Below, piece by piece: positions 20,596-30,186 of a stretch of DNA of 64,000 bases. A program made the translations under genes and the position numbers. Position 1 is the first letter of the stretch. The number at the start of each line of letters is the position of its first letter. The notes below the pieces were generated by a model. That model did not search any database, was not told the DNA's origin, and was given only the letters and a program-made list of their open reading frames with translations. The DNA is from Parietichytrium sp. I65-24A (Eukaryota; Sar; Bigyra; Thraustochytrida; Thraustochytriidae): NCBI GenBank assembly GCA_012862575.1, contig BLSF01000073.1, positions 121,179 through 185,178 on the forward strand, given 5' to 3'.

Positions 20596-22393
20596 CGAGA
20601 ACGCAACTAAATATCGCACAGGAACCTCCACTTCGCCGTTGCAAACCCGGCACGGCTGAAGTCAAGAGCCAAGGCGCCCAAGAGATGACCTGAACGAGAC
20701 CAGTGCGAGTCGTTTGCTTGCTCGGGTATTCACCGCTCCGAATCTCGTGAAGTATATCGCTGCCTTCCGTCGATCCTTTTCCTGCAGAGCCTTCGCCTTC
20801 GCCAACCAAGAACGCCTTCGCCTACGCGAGCATACCACCCACGAAAGCTGCCGCAACACCGGAGCTTTCTTTCGCCACGCTTATTGCTTGTCAATTAGCT
20901 CCTTTGAAACAACGGAGCTTCCACGACGGCGGCCACGTGCCTATAGTAACTAACGCTGGGCTTTCCTTGTTTGTTTGCTTGTTACTTTCTATTTGTTTGC
21001 CAAGTGCTTGCTTGATTGCTCCGCGCCACGTAGAGATCCGTACGAAAGGCCGTACACTGGGCAGCGCTTCGTTGAACAGGGCTCTTCCGTGGATTCGTTT
21101 TTCTGAGTTGTGACCTTTGACTTGGCACTCACTTGCGACTTGTGAATGTAGAGCATTGGAAGGTGGGAAGAGCGGAAGATTGTGCTGCTGCTGTTGCTGC
21201 TCATTGACTTGAGTTTGGCTATGGCTTTGTTGAGTTTGACGATTTCATCAAACTTTTGATCGATGGATCGATGGATCGATTGACCGAATGAACGAATAAT
21301 GAATGAATCAACCAATTAATCAATCAATCAGTCAGTCAGTCAGTCAGTCAGTCGGTCGGTCGAGCAATGATTTCGGGTTAAAAAGCTTTTCGAATTCGGT
21401 GGAAAGAGCTGTCTCGAGTTTCAGAGTTGTTATATTTGTAAAACAGAGTAAAATTAGGTTAGGTCCATTGTGTGTTTGCAAGGAAAGTTAGAATTGGCCG
21501 AGTTGCTAGGTCTTCCGGTAGGAGATTGCCCAGGAGCTCTCAACGGATTAAATATGTACAGGGAGCTGCTCACGTACAGTTCTCTGTTCGACAATGGATC
21601 GTGATTGAGCCGTTGAGTGTTCAGGGCCACTGGGTTTTCGCATGTTTTCGCTAAAGATACGTGAAATTATTTAACTTTGGTCGACTTGCAGTTCCGATTG
21701 AAACGGAACGGAACGGAACGGATTTTGGTTGGGTTGGCAAAAAGGAATGAAAAGTGGAGCACGTCGGAGACTCAAAATATTTTTGGATCACTCTTTGGGC
21801 CAGCGTGAAACCGGCAAAAAGTTGCTCCGCGGAAGGAATTCTACTCTCAGATGTACGGTTGGGTCTCTAAATTGAGTCGTTCTACGAAGTCTTTCCAGGT
21901 CCGGCTTCCTCCATCTGAACTCGGGATGCTGGAAGTTGACCGCGTTTTCTCGTGTTTCTCGTGTTTCTCATTTGCTGCTAATCCTTGCGGGGCCAAGAAA
22001 ACTCTTTTTAAGAGTCAAAATGGGTGTAAATGACTGAAAATAGCCCTTGATTGCCGGTGACAACTGGTGAGAGAAAGAAACTGTAGGAAGCAATTGCCAG
22101 AGCAAAGGTGGGTGAACTGGAAAGAGACAGACTTTGCGACGTGTTCTTTTTTGTGTTTCGGTCTAGCGCTGGGGCAGCATAGCTCTCTGCTCACACATAT
22201 TAGTAGTGCGACATCGCTTCCAGTTTTTCCCCCACACTTTAGGAGACACCCAAGGACTTGTTTCGGGTATGACTTCCAATGCTCCATTGCAAGAGTTTGT
22301 CGCTTGAGCGCTTGAGCAGAATCGAAAACGCGGAAAGCACCACCTGCTCTCGTGCCGAGATGTTGTGGTGAAGCAAAAAGGCAAACTCTCGAC
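20596..22393. other. Divergent intergenic region between the GAF protein and the membrane protein
   Basis: No supportable gene. It holds tandem repeats: AATC then CAGT/CGGT tetramers (21316-21362), GGAAC pentamers (21702-21724), and a GTTTCTC repeat (about 21944-21970). Longest open frames are about 110-130 codons and look random. Promoters for both flanking genes should lie here. Confidence 0.5.
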
Positions 22394-23800
22394 ATGGGCA
22401 CCGATGCCGCAAGCTACAACGCTGGCGAAGGACCTGAGCATCCGCACAATGGCGAGCTTTGGGGTCAAGTTCGTACCTTGCACCTCTTGAGGAGCACGTC
22501 GAAGCTTATTGGACACGTTTGCTTTGCTTTCGGGACGAGCTTGCTCTTGCTCTTGCCGTGCGCTGTCGCAATTGGCGCTTTCGTTGCCCTGGCCTTGGAG
22601 CTCGAGAAGCTGGTGTTTGAGAGAGATTTCATCGCCTGGACAAGGAAGACGGGGGGCTGCGCGAACGAAGACAATTTTGGTGAATATACAACCGACTTTG
22701 GAGGTAACGAGATGATATCATTTTTGTATTTTGCTTGGCTCGGGCAGGAGGTGTACACGTTCGCGATCACAAAGACGTTTAATGACAAAGTCGGAATTAT
22801 ATATCCTCTGGTGGTGGGCACTATATTATGGGTCTTGCTCTACGGAATCATTTTCAAAATGCAAAAGGTGCATTTTGAGATTATCATTTGGCTGATGTAC
22901 ATACTGTTGCTCGTTGTCCTGAATTCTTCCCGGCTTTACCTCCAACGCAAAAATCGAAAGTGCCCAAAGGCTATGGGTATATTTGTTAAGGTTTTCTTTC
23001 GATCGTGCGTTCAGGTAAGCCTTGGATTCCTAAGTACATTGTCAGTGGGCTTGGTTTTAAGCGCAAGTGACAACAAAAAAAAGTTGATCTTTGCTGGTTT
23101 CCTGCTACCGACGCTGCAGATCGCTCTGAGGCGACTACTTGCTCGGATCGATAAGTCTATTGTAACTCGGGATGAGGATGTTGCGCTGCAATTTTTGTGC
23201 GTCTCTTCGATGAATGTTCGTGTTTTGCTCTCTTCTGGAAGTTTCTTGACACTTTTGATGCTCGAGGACAGGAAGACGTTTTGGGGTTCTTTAGTCACTT
23301 CCTCGCTCATCAAAATCTGCGCAATGCTGGTGTTCCTTAGGCTACGAAGCAGCACAAGAGTGGCAGTCGCAGAGATGGCGATCACACGCACTAGTATGGC
23401 CCATAACACGAAAGTCAGCGTGTCAGGCGCTAGTCGGCCATCGTTGACAAAAGCAGCAACCGTGGAGATTGAATCACATATTGCCGGCATGAAAGATCGC
23501 TTTGCGTTGATGATCGTTCACGAGGAGATTGGAGAGCTCATGGCGCTTCACGTGGCGATTCTTCTGTGTGGTATTTTTACCACGGATTGGGCAGTTTACA
23601 TGGCCTCAGTTGGAGGCACTATGATGGCAGCTCTCATTGTTTGTTTTGCCAAGGTCGCGGTTTGCCAGCTGTGGGACGTCCACCCCGAGAGACATTCGAT
23701 TCGCTTGAGAGCCTCTACCTTTTTTTGCATTATTCCTATTAGCGTGCTTTCCAGTATGGTCACACTCTTGGGGTTTTCAATCCCTTGTGCTCTGCTTTAA
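22394..23800 (+). CDS. Orphan polytopic membrane protein
   Basis: One exon, 468 residues from the ATG at 22394; the frame extends to a GTG at 22352. There are about nine to ten hydrophobic segments: residues about 43-70, 135-160, 168-190, 205-235, 240-262, 285-305, 315-335, then 'LMALHVAILLCGIFTTDWAV' and 'GTMMAALIVCFAKVAVC', and a last one at the C-terminus. Loops are basic on the inside ('RKNRKCPK', 'RRLLARIDKS'). The sole long hydrophilic loop (about 345-390) is Ser/Thr-rich. I recognise no transporter, channel or receptor signature. It ends 80 bp before the stop of the convergent small gene. Role unknown. Confidence 0.65.
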   Translation: MGTDAASYNAGEGPEHPHNGELWGQVRTLHLLRSTSKLIGHVCFAFGTSLLLLLPCAVAIGAFVALALELEKLVFERDFIAWTRKTGGCANEDNFGEYTTDFGGNEMISFLYFAWLGQEVYTFAITKTFNDKVGIIYPLVVGTILWVLLYGIIFKMQKVHFEIIIWLMYILLLVVLNSSRLYLQRKNRKCPKAMGIFVKVFFRSCVQVSLGFLSTLSVGLVLSASDNKKKLIFAGFLLPTLQIALRRLLARIDKSIVTRDEDVALQFLCVSSMNVRVLLSSGSFLTLLMLEDRKTFWGSLVTSSLIKICAMLVFLRLRSSTRVAVAEMAITRTSMAHNTKVSVSGASRPSLTKAATVEIESHIAGMKDRFALMIVHEEIGELMALHVAILLCGIFTTDWAVYMASVGGTMMAALIVCFAKVAVCQLWDVHPERHSIRLRASTFFCIIPISVLSSMVTLLGFSIPCALL

Positions 23801-23880
23801 AGTCAACCCTGCCGCAGTGCAAATATTCCTATTATAGCTCCTTCACATAATCCCGTCTCACAGTCATTCCACATCATCTA

Positions 23881-24126
23881 CTACTCTGATTCAGAAACCG
23901 GTGCGCCGGCCTCCCGAGATTTCGCATTAGCTACTTTTTGAAGCTCGTCGCTCATGAGGATCCCCTCCATCTTCAATTTCTCCTGCACCTGTCTCCGAAC
24001 CTCGAGCTCGACCTCATCATGCTCCTTCGTTTGAAGCTTTTCAATATATCTCTTCTGCACGTAAAACCCTATTCCACCGCCAATCAGTCCCCCGACAAGC
24101 AGCGCAACGTTCTGTCCACGGCTCAT
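23881..24126 (-). CDS. Small single-pass membrane protein (81 aa)
   Basis: A complete frame from the ATG at 24126. Residues 6-22 form a Gly-rich membrane segment (LLVGGLIGGGIGFYVQ). It is followed by a basic YxxKRY-type turn and a charged helix (about 25-65) rich in Glu/Lys, suited to a coiled coil. This layout is seen in small mitochondrial or ER tail/anchor proteins, but I cannot assign a family. Support: the 5' flank carries the tandem-repeat pattern seen at other genes, the codon use is ordinary, and it is convergent with the membrane protein gene. Confidence 0.55.
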   Translation of the reverse strand: MSRGQNVALLVGGLIGGGIGFYVQKRYIEKLQTKEHDEVELEVRRQVQEKLKMEGILMSDELQKVANAKSREAGAPVSESE

Positions 24127-24165
24127 CCTCCCGGTGTCTCAGGCTCGCCTCGCAATCTTCGACTT

Positions 24166-24204
24166 GCCAAACTCCCAAACTCCCAAACTCCCAAACTCTC
24201 AAAC
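24166..24204. repeat. CCCAAACT octamer repeat
   Basis: About four copies of an eight-base unit start 40 bp upstream of the small gene's ATG. The following stretch (about 24290-24420) is TAG/CTA-rich. Confidence 0.85.
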
Positions 24205-24420
24205 AGCAAACTGCAAAAAAGACACCGTCAATGTATAGCCCGCCGTCTTCCCAGCCCACTCATCGATGACCCCTCTTTTCCATTTTCCAGTGCTATGGCT
24301 GTCTCTAACAGATACTAGACATCTTGACTAGACGCCACACGTTTGCTTTGGGGTAGGAGGAAAGGGTCAATACAGAGTGTGTGAGAATAGTAGACAACCA
24401 GCTGGTAAAGACCGGCTAGC

Positions 24421-24491
24421 GCACCCTTGGCCAAGTGGTAAGGCGTGACACTTGTAATGTCAAGATCGTGGGTTCAATTCCCACAGGGTGC
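24421..24491 (+). tRNA. tRNA-Thr (anticodon TGT), copy 1
   Basis: Seventy-one bases fold as a full cloverleaf. The acceptor is GCACCCT/AGGGTGC, the D arm GCC...GGC, and the anticodon stem TGACA/TGTCA with loop CTTGTAA (anticodon TGT, reads ACA). The T arm is GTGGG-TTCAATT-CCCAC. No intron. TTTT follows a few bases downstream as a Pol III stop. Confidence 0.93.
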
Positions 24492-24599
24492 ATTCGTTTT
24501 GTGACGTGGTTTTGCCACGTCTTGTGTTGTGGAATTTGGTTTTTTCGTGTGAGCAGTGGGAGGGAGAACTTCACAACGGACGGAGGGACACCAGAAAGT

Positions 24600-24670
24600 G
24601 CTTCCTTGGCCAAGTGGTAAGGCGTGACACTTGTAATGTCAAGATCGTGGGTTCAATTCCCACAGGGAGC
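24600..24670 (+). tRNA. tRNA-Thr (anticodon TGT), copy 2
   Basis: Identical to copy 1 from base 8 to the end of the T arm; only the acceptor stem differs (GCTTCCT/AGGGAGC). The pair at position 3:70 has flipped from A-T to T-A, and position 4 has become a T-G wobble. A long T run (about 24685-24700) follows. It lies 108 bp after copy 1, so this is a local duplication. Confidence 0.93.
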
Positions 24671-25071
24671 AAACAACCTTTTCAATTTTTTTCTTATTTT
24701 TTGCTTGCTTGCAGAGCATCCGGTCCATGCATGGGTTTTGAGGTGATTTGCTTTTTGCGCGCGTGTCCAACTCCAGCGGAGCAAGAGTACAGTGCTGGCG
24801 GATACAGATGCTACTCCTTCGGAAGTGGGGTGCCAGCGCAGTGCTCGAGGGTTGTTGACACTTTCGGTTGAAAGTGCAGAATGTTTAGATGGATGGAAGG
24901 ACTCTCTCCGTGCCACAAATTCAGTTCTTGAAGCTTCATGGATTCCAAACCTCCTAGTTTTGCAGCAAAGTAATCTGTAAAATATCATAAAAACGACTCA
25001 CAGCTCGAAAAATTATGCTTAATCATCAAAACGGGTGTCATACAATCTATTGTCACTACTCGCTTGCAGCT
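24671..25071. other. Spacer between tRNA-Thr copy 2 and the MAPR gene
   Basis: Apart from the Pol III T run and the probable 3' UTR of the minus-strand gene, nothing is recognised. Short frames only. Confidence 0.5.
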
Positions 25072-25896
25072 TCAAGCCGATTTTTGGGTGTCAGTCTTTT
25101 CGCCGACAAGTTTGCCAATGCAGGGATACAAGTGTTGAACGGCCACTGGAGGAACAGTAGCATAACGAGAACCATCTGGGCCATAAAGCCACTTACTTTG
25201 GTCCAAATTGAGCACCCTACCGCCGACCACAGCCAAGATTTCCGAACGACTTGTCACCGCTTCGCGTGTTAATTCACTGCCAGGCTCGCACTCTCTGGCG
25301 GCAGCGGATGCGTCAGCATCAATGCTCTGCACATCATCAACCAGCCTAGCCACAAGTGGATACTTCCAAAGAAAGTATCTGAGCCACTTTGCTCTCATCT
25401 CGAGAAGACTCTCGTCAATATCGCTCAAATCATCCGTCATATCCTCCGACTTGAGCGAAGATAGCACCAACGCACGTGTGACAGCCTTGCCTGCGAAGGC
25501 CCCATAATTTCCATCTCCGACGTACAATTTCCCCGCGTCCGAGACGTCAAATACAAGCCCGTCTACCGCCACCAGAATCGGCCGATCGGCATTTTCGCCG
25601 TCATAAAACCCGAGCTCACTAAGCTCCAACATTTCCAAATGACTCAAGTCCGATGGCTTTGTCACACTGGCAGGTACGCTGTCTAGCCCGACCATGCCAG
25701 CAAGATCCGCAGATTCCGCAGCAGATGATCCAAAACGCAGTGGGCATTCGCCAGAAGCGTGGGAAGAACCCGGCGAAGAACCCACGAATGCACGGGCAAG
25801 AGAGTCGTGCATTTGCAATACCTCGTCCCAGAACAAGCTGGCCATCATCCCTGCAAACGACAGGCTGAGGAGTATTCCACGAACTATGCTATTCAT
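25072..25896 (-). CDS. Membrane-anchored cytochrome-b5-like (MAPR family) protein
   Basis: One exon, 274 residues from the ATG at 25896; upstream there is only a TTG. An N-terminal signal anchor (about residues 5-23, 'IVRGILLSLSFAGMMASLFW') precedes a linker. A MAPR/cytochrome-b5-like fold follows at about 85-175: 'ELGFYDGENADRPILVAVDG', 'VFDVSDAGKLYVGDGNYGAF', then 'AGKAVTRALVLSSLK' and the 'RAKWLRYFLWKYPLVARL' end. Family members (PGRMC, neudesin) bind heme through a Tyr; candidates here are the Tyr residues of 'LYVGDGNYGAF'. Near the C-terminus a second, truncated unit repeats the pattern ('ILAVVGGRVLNLDQSKWLYG'). The likely site is the ER or another endomembrane, with heme/sterol/P450-partner type functions (inference from the family). 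Confidence 0.8.
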   Translation of the reverse strand: MNSIVRGILLSLSFAGMMASLFWDEVLQMHDSLARAFVGSSPGSSHASGECPLRFGSSAAESADLAGMVGLDSVPASVTKPSDLSHLEMLELSELGFYDGENADRPILVAVDGLVFDVSDAGKLYVGDGNYGAFAGKAVTRALVLSSLKSEDMTDDLSDIDESLLEMRAKWLRYFLWKYPLVARLVDDVQSIDADASAAARECEPGSELTREAVTSRSEILAVVGGRVLNLDQSKWLYGPDGSRYATVPPVAVQHLYPCIGKLVGEKTDTQKSA

Positions 25897-27046
25897 TTTT
25901 TTTCTCTCCCACCGAATCAAAAGCAGTCCTTCCAAGCGCGTTGCTTCTGCTTTTAAATCTTCTTTTAAATCTGCTTTTGATTATGCTTTTGATTATGCTT
26001 CTGCTTCCTCACTCTCCTCCTTTCGATGTACTTTCGCGTAAAAGCTGAGACGACTTTTCTTTCCCACGTGATCTTTGATCTCTCCAACCAGTGCCAGAGG
26101 AAATTTCCGATGCAAGATGCAACGGGCGTTACTCTTCCTTTGACACACTTTGCACCGCGCTCCCAGGGCGCAGGTTAGTGTTTGATAGTATTCCTCTATC
26201 GGTGAATTAGGAGGGTGCGCGGACACCTGCCAAGCTACAAACGTACTTACCGCTAAAGCTAACGTTTCGTGTGCTCCTCTGGCTCTTAGCGTACCGGTAC
26301 CGGTATACTCGATTTAGTAAAAGAACGGTTCGTTATTCTCTGTAGCGCTATTACTACTCCATCAACCATTGCATAGCCTAAACTATAGATGATTGCCTCG
26401 GAAGAGTAGAACAAGTAGAATGATTGTGCTTGTGTGGAGTCCGACCTTTTAGATAGGTCATATGTACTGCTATCCATAGGAATTCTGGACACGTCAGCTA
26501 CGAGATTGTGGTAGATAGATATAGTAGGCATGGCGTCATGAAATGTGGGCGACCCCATTTTTGTTGTCTCTCTCCGAAAAGAGAAAAGAGAATGAATGTG
26601 TTTGTTGCGGAGTGCTCAGTCAGTAAGAGAGAGAGAGAGAGAAAGAGAGAAAGAGAGAAGTGGGTTCTCGGCGCAAGGTCCCAAACCGAAACGCAGACGC
26701 GTGCGCGGGTTCTTGAGTTGCTCGCTGCTAGTCAGATCGCTGCGCAGGGATCTATCTGTCCAGTCTGGTGTTGGAGATCCAGTCACAGTCTGGTCTATCT
26801 TATATACATTGACAGAGCTGCGAATCATTGCGGATTGCTGGTTGCTGATTGCTAATTGCTGATTGTTGAGGTGTGAGTGGCCGCTGCTGTCACACGTTGG
26901 AGTTTGTGGGTTCTGTTGCGAGAGAGACATTCACTGTCAGAAATCTGGACTCTGGTTTCTGAAAACATTTGATTCTGAATTTTGAATTCTGAAATCTGAA
27001 AACATTCTGACGTTTAGCTGGCACTTAATTGAGCAAAGGATTGGAA
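25897..27046. promoter_or_regulatory. Divergent promoter region of the MAPR and acyl-CoA dehydrogenase genes
   Basis: No gene. On the MAPR side there is a TTTTAAATC/TTTTGATTATGC repeat (25941-26006). The middle (about 26180-26540) is a TA-step-rich island with a GGTACC palindrome run at 26291-26305. On the dehydrogenase side there are a GA-rich tract (26625-26660), a GATTGCT repeat (26831-26868) and a TTCTGAAA repeat (26941-27010) ending 37 bp before the ATG. Confidence 0.55.
26941..27010. repeat. TTCTGAA-type tandem repeat next to the acyl-CoA dehydrogenase ATG
   Basis: Imperfect units of TTCTGAAA/ATTCTGAAT. They are preceded by separate GATTGCT (26831-26868) and GAAAGAGA (26625-26660) arrays in the same 5' flank. 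Confidence 0.85.
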
Positions 27047-28381
27047 ATGAGGGCGTCGAAATTGGCATGGCGGGAAGCCTTTGCGAGGAGCTCCAGGAAC
27101 CGGGCGGTGTCGGTGTTCACCTCCCGAAAGATGTCACAGTTTGCTGGGAATCCGGTAGCACAGAAAGTGTCCGTAGCCGCTCGCTCGACTGGCTCGGAGA
27201 GCGGCTCGGAAGGTGGGATCAGAGAATCTGTTCGAGCTCTTTGCGCCAAGTTTCCTGGCGAGTACTGGCGTGCATGCGACAAGGAGAGACGCTACCCATC
27301 GGAATTTGTCAAGGAGCTGACTGAGTCTGGCTATTTGGCGCTCTTGATTCCAGAGGAGTTTGGAGGAAGTGGACTTGGACTGCCCGATGCGTGCGCGGTG
27401 ATGGAAGAGATACACCGAAGCGGGTGCAATGGCGGAGCAGCGCATGCGCAGATGTACACGATGGGAACGGTGCTGAGGCATGGCTCACAAGCGCAAAAAG
27501 AAGAGTTCCTGCCCAAAATTGCCACTGGGGAACTGAGACTCCAAGCTTTTGGGGTGTCTGAGCCAAACTCGGGCACCGATACGCTGAGTCTCCAGACCAC
27601 AGCCACACGTGTGCCGAGCAACGCGGACGCAGACGGGGACGGGAGCCACGAATATCTGATTCGTGGGACAAAATTGTGGACGAGTCGCGCTGAGCACAGT
27701 GACCTCATGCTTCTTTTGGCGCGAACCTCAGACGGATCCGACGGAAAGTCGCGAAGGCATCGTCTGAGCACCTTCCTCATTGACATGCAAAAGGCTAAAG
27801 AGTCTGGAGCGCTCACAATTAAGCCTATCGAGACAATGATCAATCACAGCACCTGCCAGGTGTTCTTTGACGATCTTCGCGTCCCGGCGAGCTGTCTTGT
27901 CGGTGAGGAGGGCAGAGGATTTGAATACATCCTTGGCTCGATGAACGCTGAGAGGATTTTGATTGCAGCGGAGTGCATCGGCGACGCTCGCTTCTTTGTA
28001 GACAAGGCTACACACTACGCGAAAGAGCGACACGTTTTCGGGCGCCCGATCGGACAGAATCAAGGGATTCAGTTCCCAATCGCGCAGTCTTACGCGTCGA
28101 TTGAAGCAGCTTCTCTGATGGTGCAGGCTGCTGCTGCGCTCTATGTCGCTGGGAAAGAGTGCGGTGCAGAGGCCAATATGGCCAAGTATCTCGCCTCCGA
28201 GGCCAGCTGGGCGGCAGGTGAAGCATGCATGCAGACACATGGAGGATTTGCCTTCGCTGCAGAATATGACGTCGAGCGCAAGTGGCGCGAAGCGAGGCTG
28301 TATAGGATTGCTCCGATCTCTTCCAATTTGATTTTGACCCATGTGTCAGAAAAGGTGCTGGGTTTGCCTCGAAGCTTTTGA
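27047..28381 (+). CDS. Acyl-CoA dehydrogenase (mitochondrial flavoprotein)
   Basis: One exon, 444 residues from the ATG at 27047 (TTG upstream). The N-terminal ~30 residues are Arg/Ser-rich without acids (RASKLAWREAFARSSRNR), a likely mitochondrial presequence. Conserved parts include 'LIPEEFGGSGLGLPDACAVMEEI', the FAD/substrate segment 'AFGVSEPNSGTDT', 'NAERILIAAECIGDA', 'YAKERHVFGRPIGQNQGIQF', and the C-terminal 'HGGFAFAAEYDVERKWRE' then 'APISSNLILTHVSEKVLGLP'. The C-terminal signature resembles bacterial-type acyl-CoA dehydrogenases more than the animal short/medium/long-chain enzymes. It catalyses alpha,beta-dehydrogenation of an acyl-CoA with electrons to ETF. Substrate cannot be told; with the semialdehyde dehydrogenase in the same window, branched-chain substrates are one possibility. 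Confidence 0.93.
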   Translation: MRASKLAWREAFARSSRNRAVSVFTSRKMSQFAGNPVAQKVSVAARSTGSESGSEGGIRESVRALCAKFPGEYWRACDKERRYPSEFVKELTESGYLALLIPEEFGGSGLGLPDACAVMEEIHRSGCNGGAAHAQMYTMGTVLRHGSQAQKEEFLPKIATGELRLQAFGVSEPNSGTDTLSLQTTATRVPSNADADGDGSHEYLIRGTKLWTSRAEHSDLMLLLARTSDGSDGKSRRHRLSTFLIDMQKAKESGALTIKPIETMINHSTCQVFFDDLRVPASCLVGEEGRGFEYILGSMNAERILIAAECIGDARFFVDKATHYAKERHVFGRPIGQNQGIQFPIAQSYASIEAASLMVQAAAALYVAGKECGAEANMAKYLASEASWAAGEACMQTHGGFAFAAEYDVERKWREARLYRIAPISSNLILTHVSEKVLGLPRSF

Positions 28382-28692
28382 AGTGGCTCTCCAAGTCTGG
28401 GAATATTCACTTTCTCTGAAGCTTATTTATTACTATCACTATCTCCAGCGGCTTCGTCGCAAGCAGAGGGCTTTCAAAATGAAACGTTGTTTTCTTCTTC
28501 TCTTTTCATTTCATTCATATACTTGCCGCTCACATCCAACCATTCAGACTTGCTAATCATATCTAAAGCGCCGTTTCCCGCGCCTCGCATTGGTCAATTA
28601 AAAAAGTGGGAGGGAAGATTGCTCAGATAAAGTGCTTTGCAAAACAGAATTACACATTAGTTTGGATGAAATCTGTAAAAGTCAGCCCCCAC
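28382..28692. other. Convergent 3'-3' spacer
   Basis: AT-richer DNA between the dehydrogenase (+) and the methyltransferase (-). It should hold both 3' UTRs. No repeat or gene seen. Confidence 0.5.
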
Positions 28693-30186
28693 TCACGCCA
28701 CGGCGTTGCCGGAGGAGGGAGGGAGGCGCTCAGGATCTAGTTTGTACACCAAAATGTATGCATTGGAAGACGCATGCAAATTTGGAGCCTCCTCTACAAC
28801 CTGTACGGGCCCAATTTCTTTCTCGAGACTCAAGCCGAGGACCTCACACCGTTCCCTGAATTCGTAGTAACCTGTTTGACTGTCATGTAGTGCAAGTATA
28901 GCTCGACCAGCAGTCCCGCTGTTCCGGAGGCATGCAATTATAGCCGGGGGGAGAATTTCAGCGTGTATAGGCTCGTATACGACAGCTGCCCCGACAACGA
29001 GATCAGCCTGAGGGGCATCTGTTCCGTCCCCAGCCCAATCAAAGCGTTCACATCTAATGGTGTTGGGCAAGTTCGAGAGCTGGGCACGGCAGTACTCTGC
29101 ATTCTCGGCCGCACTGCGTAAGCACGCCTCATTTAGATCTGTCAAAATTAGCTCCTTTGCAGCTCGAACGGCGTGCGCGACTGCAAGGCCACACAACGGA
29201 AAGGCGCCACACCCAAGCTCCACAACGCGCTCAAACGACCGAGACCCAAGAATCTCAGCCACAGAAATTTTATTAAACTCCGCGATCTCAGCAGATTTCT
29301 TCCCATCGTGCCACGCCCGTCCATCTTGTTCCTCGGCTGAGTCCGAATCAGAATCAGAATCTGAATCTGAATCGAAATCGTTGACATACTCGCCGCCATC
29401 CTGCTCCTGCAGTGCTTGTAATTGCAAAGTTGTCGCATTCGCACTATCTGTGACATCCAGACCCGGCTTGTCCCCTGAGAGACTTGTTCGACATCCTAGC
29501 CCTTCAGAACCCAGCATCGCGCAGCTCAACAATTTCGCCGCCCCCCACGCCCTGCACCCCACGTCTGCATCTGCAAAGCTGGGCAAAGCAAACCGAAGAG
29601 CCAAGCCTCCGACCAAGACCTCCGTGACTGTCACGCCACGCGTGGCTTCTCCGCATGCGCTGCCCAGAACTCTCGCGGCCACTTCCACAATGGCATTCGC
29701 CACATCCGCAACATCCGCAACGCTTTGACCATCAAATTGATGCCCGCCACATTCTTTGTCCGCGCCATTTCCCTCTGCAACGCCAGCGCCGGAACCGGAA
29801 TTGGGGCCGGAACCGTCTTCCGGAACCGATATATTCCGATCCGCAGGCTCGTGCGGTTCCGACTGGGCCAAATCAGAGTACACTTGGAGCACTTTGGTCA
29901 AGAATGTGGGTCCCAAGGCGTACTTATTCCCGTCGCCGATGTTGCCGTCTCTCGCCGTGCAGACCAACTTGGGCCAGCGCCTTGGAGCGGGACCTGCGTT
30001 GGGTTCTCCGTTGGGTTCTGCGTTGGGTTCTCCGCTCCGCTCGCGCCACGTGACGGACTCCACGCGCCGCTCTGCGCCGCGCTCCTGCGCGAGGAGCATG
30101 GCCAGCCGGGTCTGGTGGGAGAGCGCGCCACGGAACCGCTTCTCGCCGCGGCCCTCCCCGGGCGCACTGCTGGAACCCAGCTTCAT
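28693..30186 (-). CDS. Class I SAM methyltransferase, lysine-methyltransferase-like (METTL21/22-type family)
   Basis: One exon, 497 residues from the ATG at 30186; the 61 codons upstream open only from a TTG and are Arg-rich. The methyltransferase core is C-terminal (about 325-480). Motif I is 'VVELGCGAFPLCGLAVA', motif II 'LILTDLNEACLRSAAENAE', then 'ADLVVGAAVVYEPIHAEILPP' and 'AILALHDSQTGYYEF'. This pattern fits the Methyltransf_16 group that methylates lysines (or histidine) of proteins. The substrate is not deducible. The N-terminal half is low-complexity and includes a (GEPNA/E) repeat and an alternating Asp-Ser run (DSDSDSDSDSDS) at about 29340-29375, both encoded by short tandem DNA repeats. 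A Trp/Lys-rich piece 'RRWPKLVCTARDGNIGDGNKYALG' near residue 70 is less repetitive. Confidence 0.8.
   Translation of the reverse strand: MKLGSSSAPGEGRGEKRFRGALSHQTRLAMLLAQERGAERRVESVTWRERSGEPNAEPNGEPNAGPAPRRWPKLVCTARDGNIGDGNKYALGPTFLTKVLQVYSDLAQSEPHEPADRNISVPEDGSGPNSGSGAGVAEGNGADKECGGHQFDGQSVADVADVANAIVEVAARVLGSACGEATRGVTVTEVLVGGLALRFALPSFADADVGCRAWGAAKLLSCAMLGSEGLGCRTSLSGDKPGLDVTDSANATTLQLQALQEQDGGEYVNDFDSDSDSDSDSDSAEEQDGRAWHDGKKSAEIAEFNKISVAEILGSRSFERVVELGCGAFPLCGLAVAHAVRAAKELILTDLNEACLRSAAENAEYCRAQLSNLPNTIRCERFDWAGDGTDAPQADLVVGAAVVYEPIHAEILPPAIIACLRNSGTAGRAILALHDSQTGYYEFRERCEVLGLSLEKEIGPVQVVEEAPNLHASSNAYILVYKLDPERLPPSSGNAVA

Noticed and set aside
24421-24491. tRNA-Gln(TTG) reading of the first tRNA
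   Set aside because: With the seven-base loop fixed by the TGACA/TGTCA stem, the anticodon positions are TGT, giving Thr.
27047-28381. Bacterial contamination, suggested by the bacterial-like dehydrogenase C-terminus
   Set aside because: The gene has a mitochondrial-type presequence and the same repeat-bearing 5' flank as its eukaryotic neighbours.
29057-29728. Plus-strand frame of 223 codons inside the methyltransferase
   Set aside because: Antisense to the clear methyltransferase motifs; Ser-rich because it reads the Asp-Ser repeat backwards.
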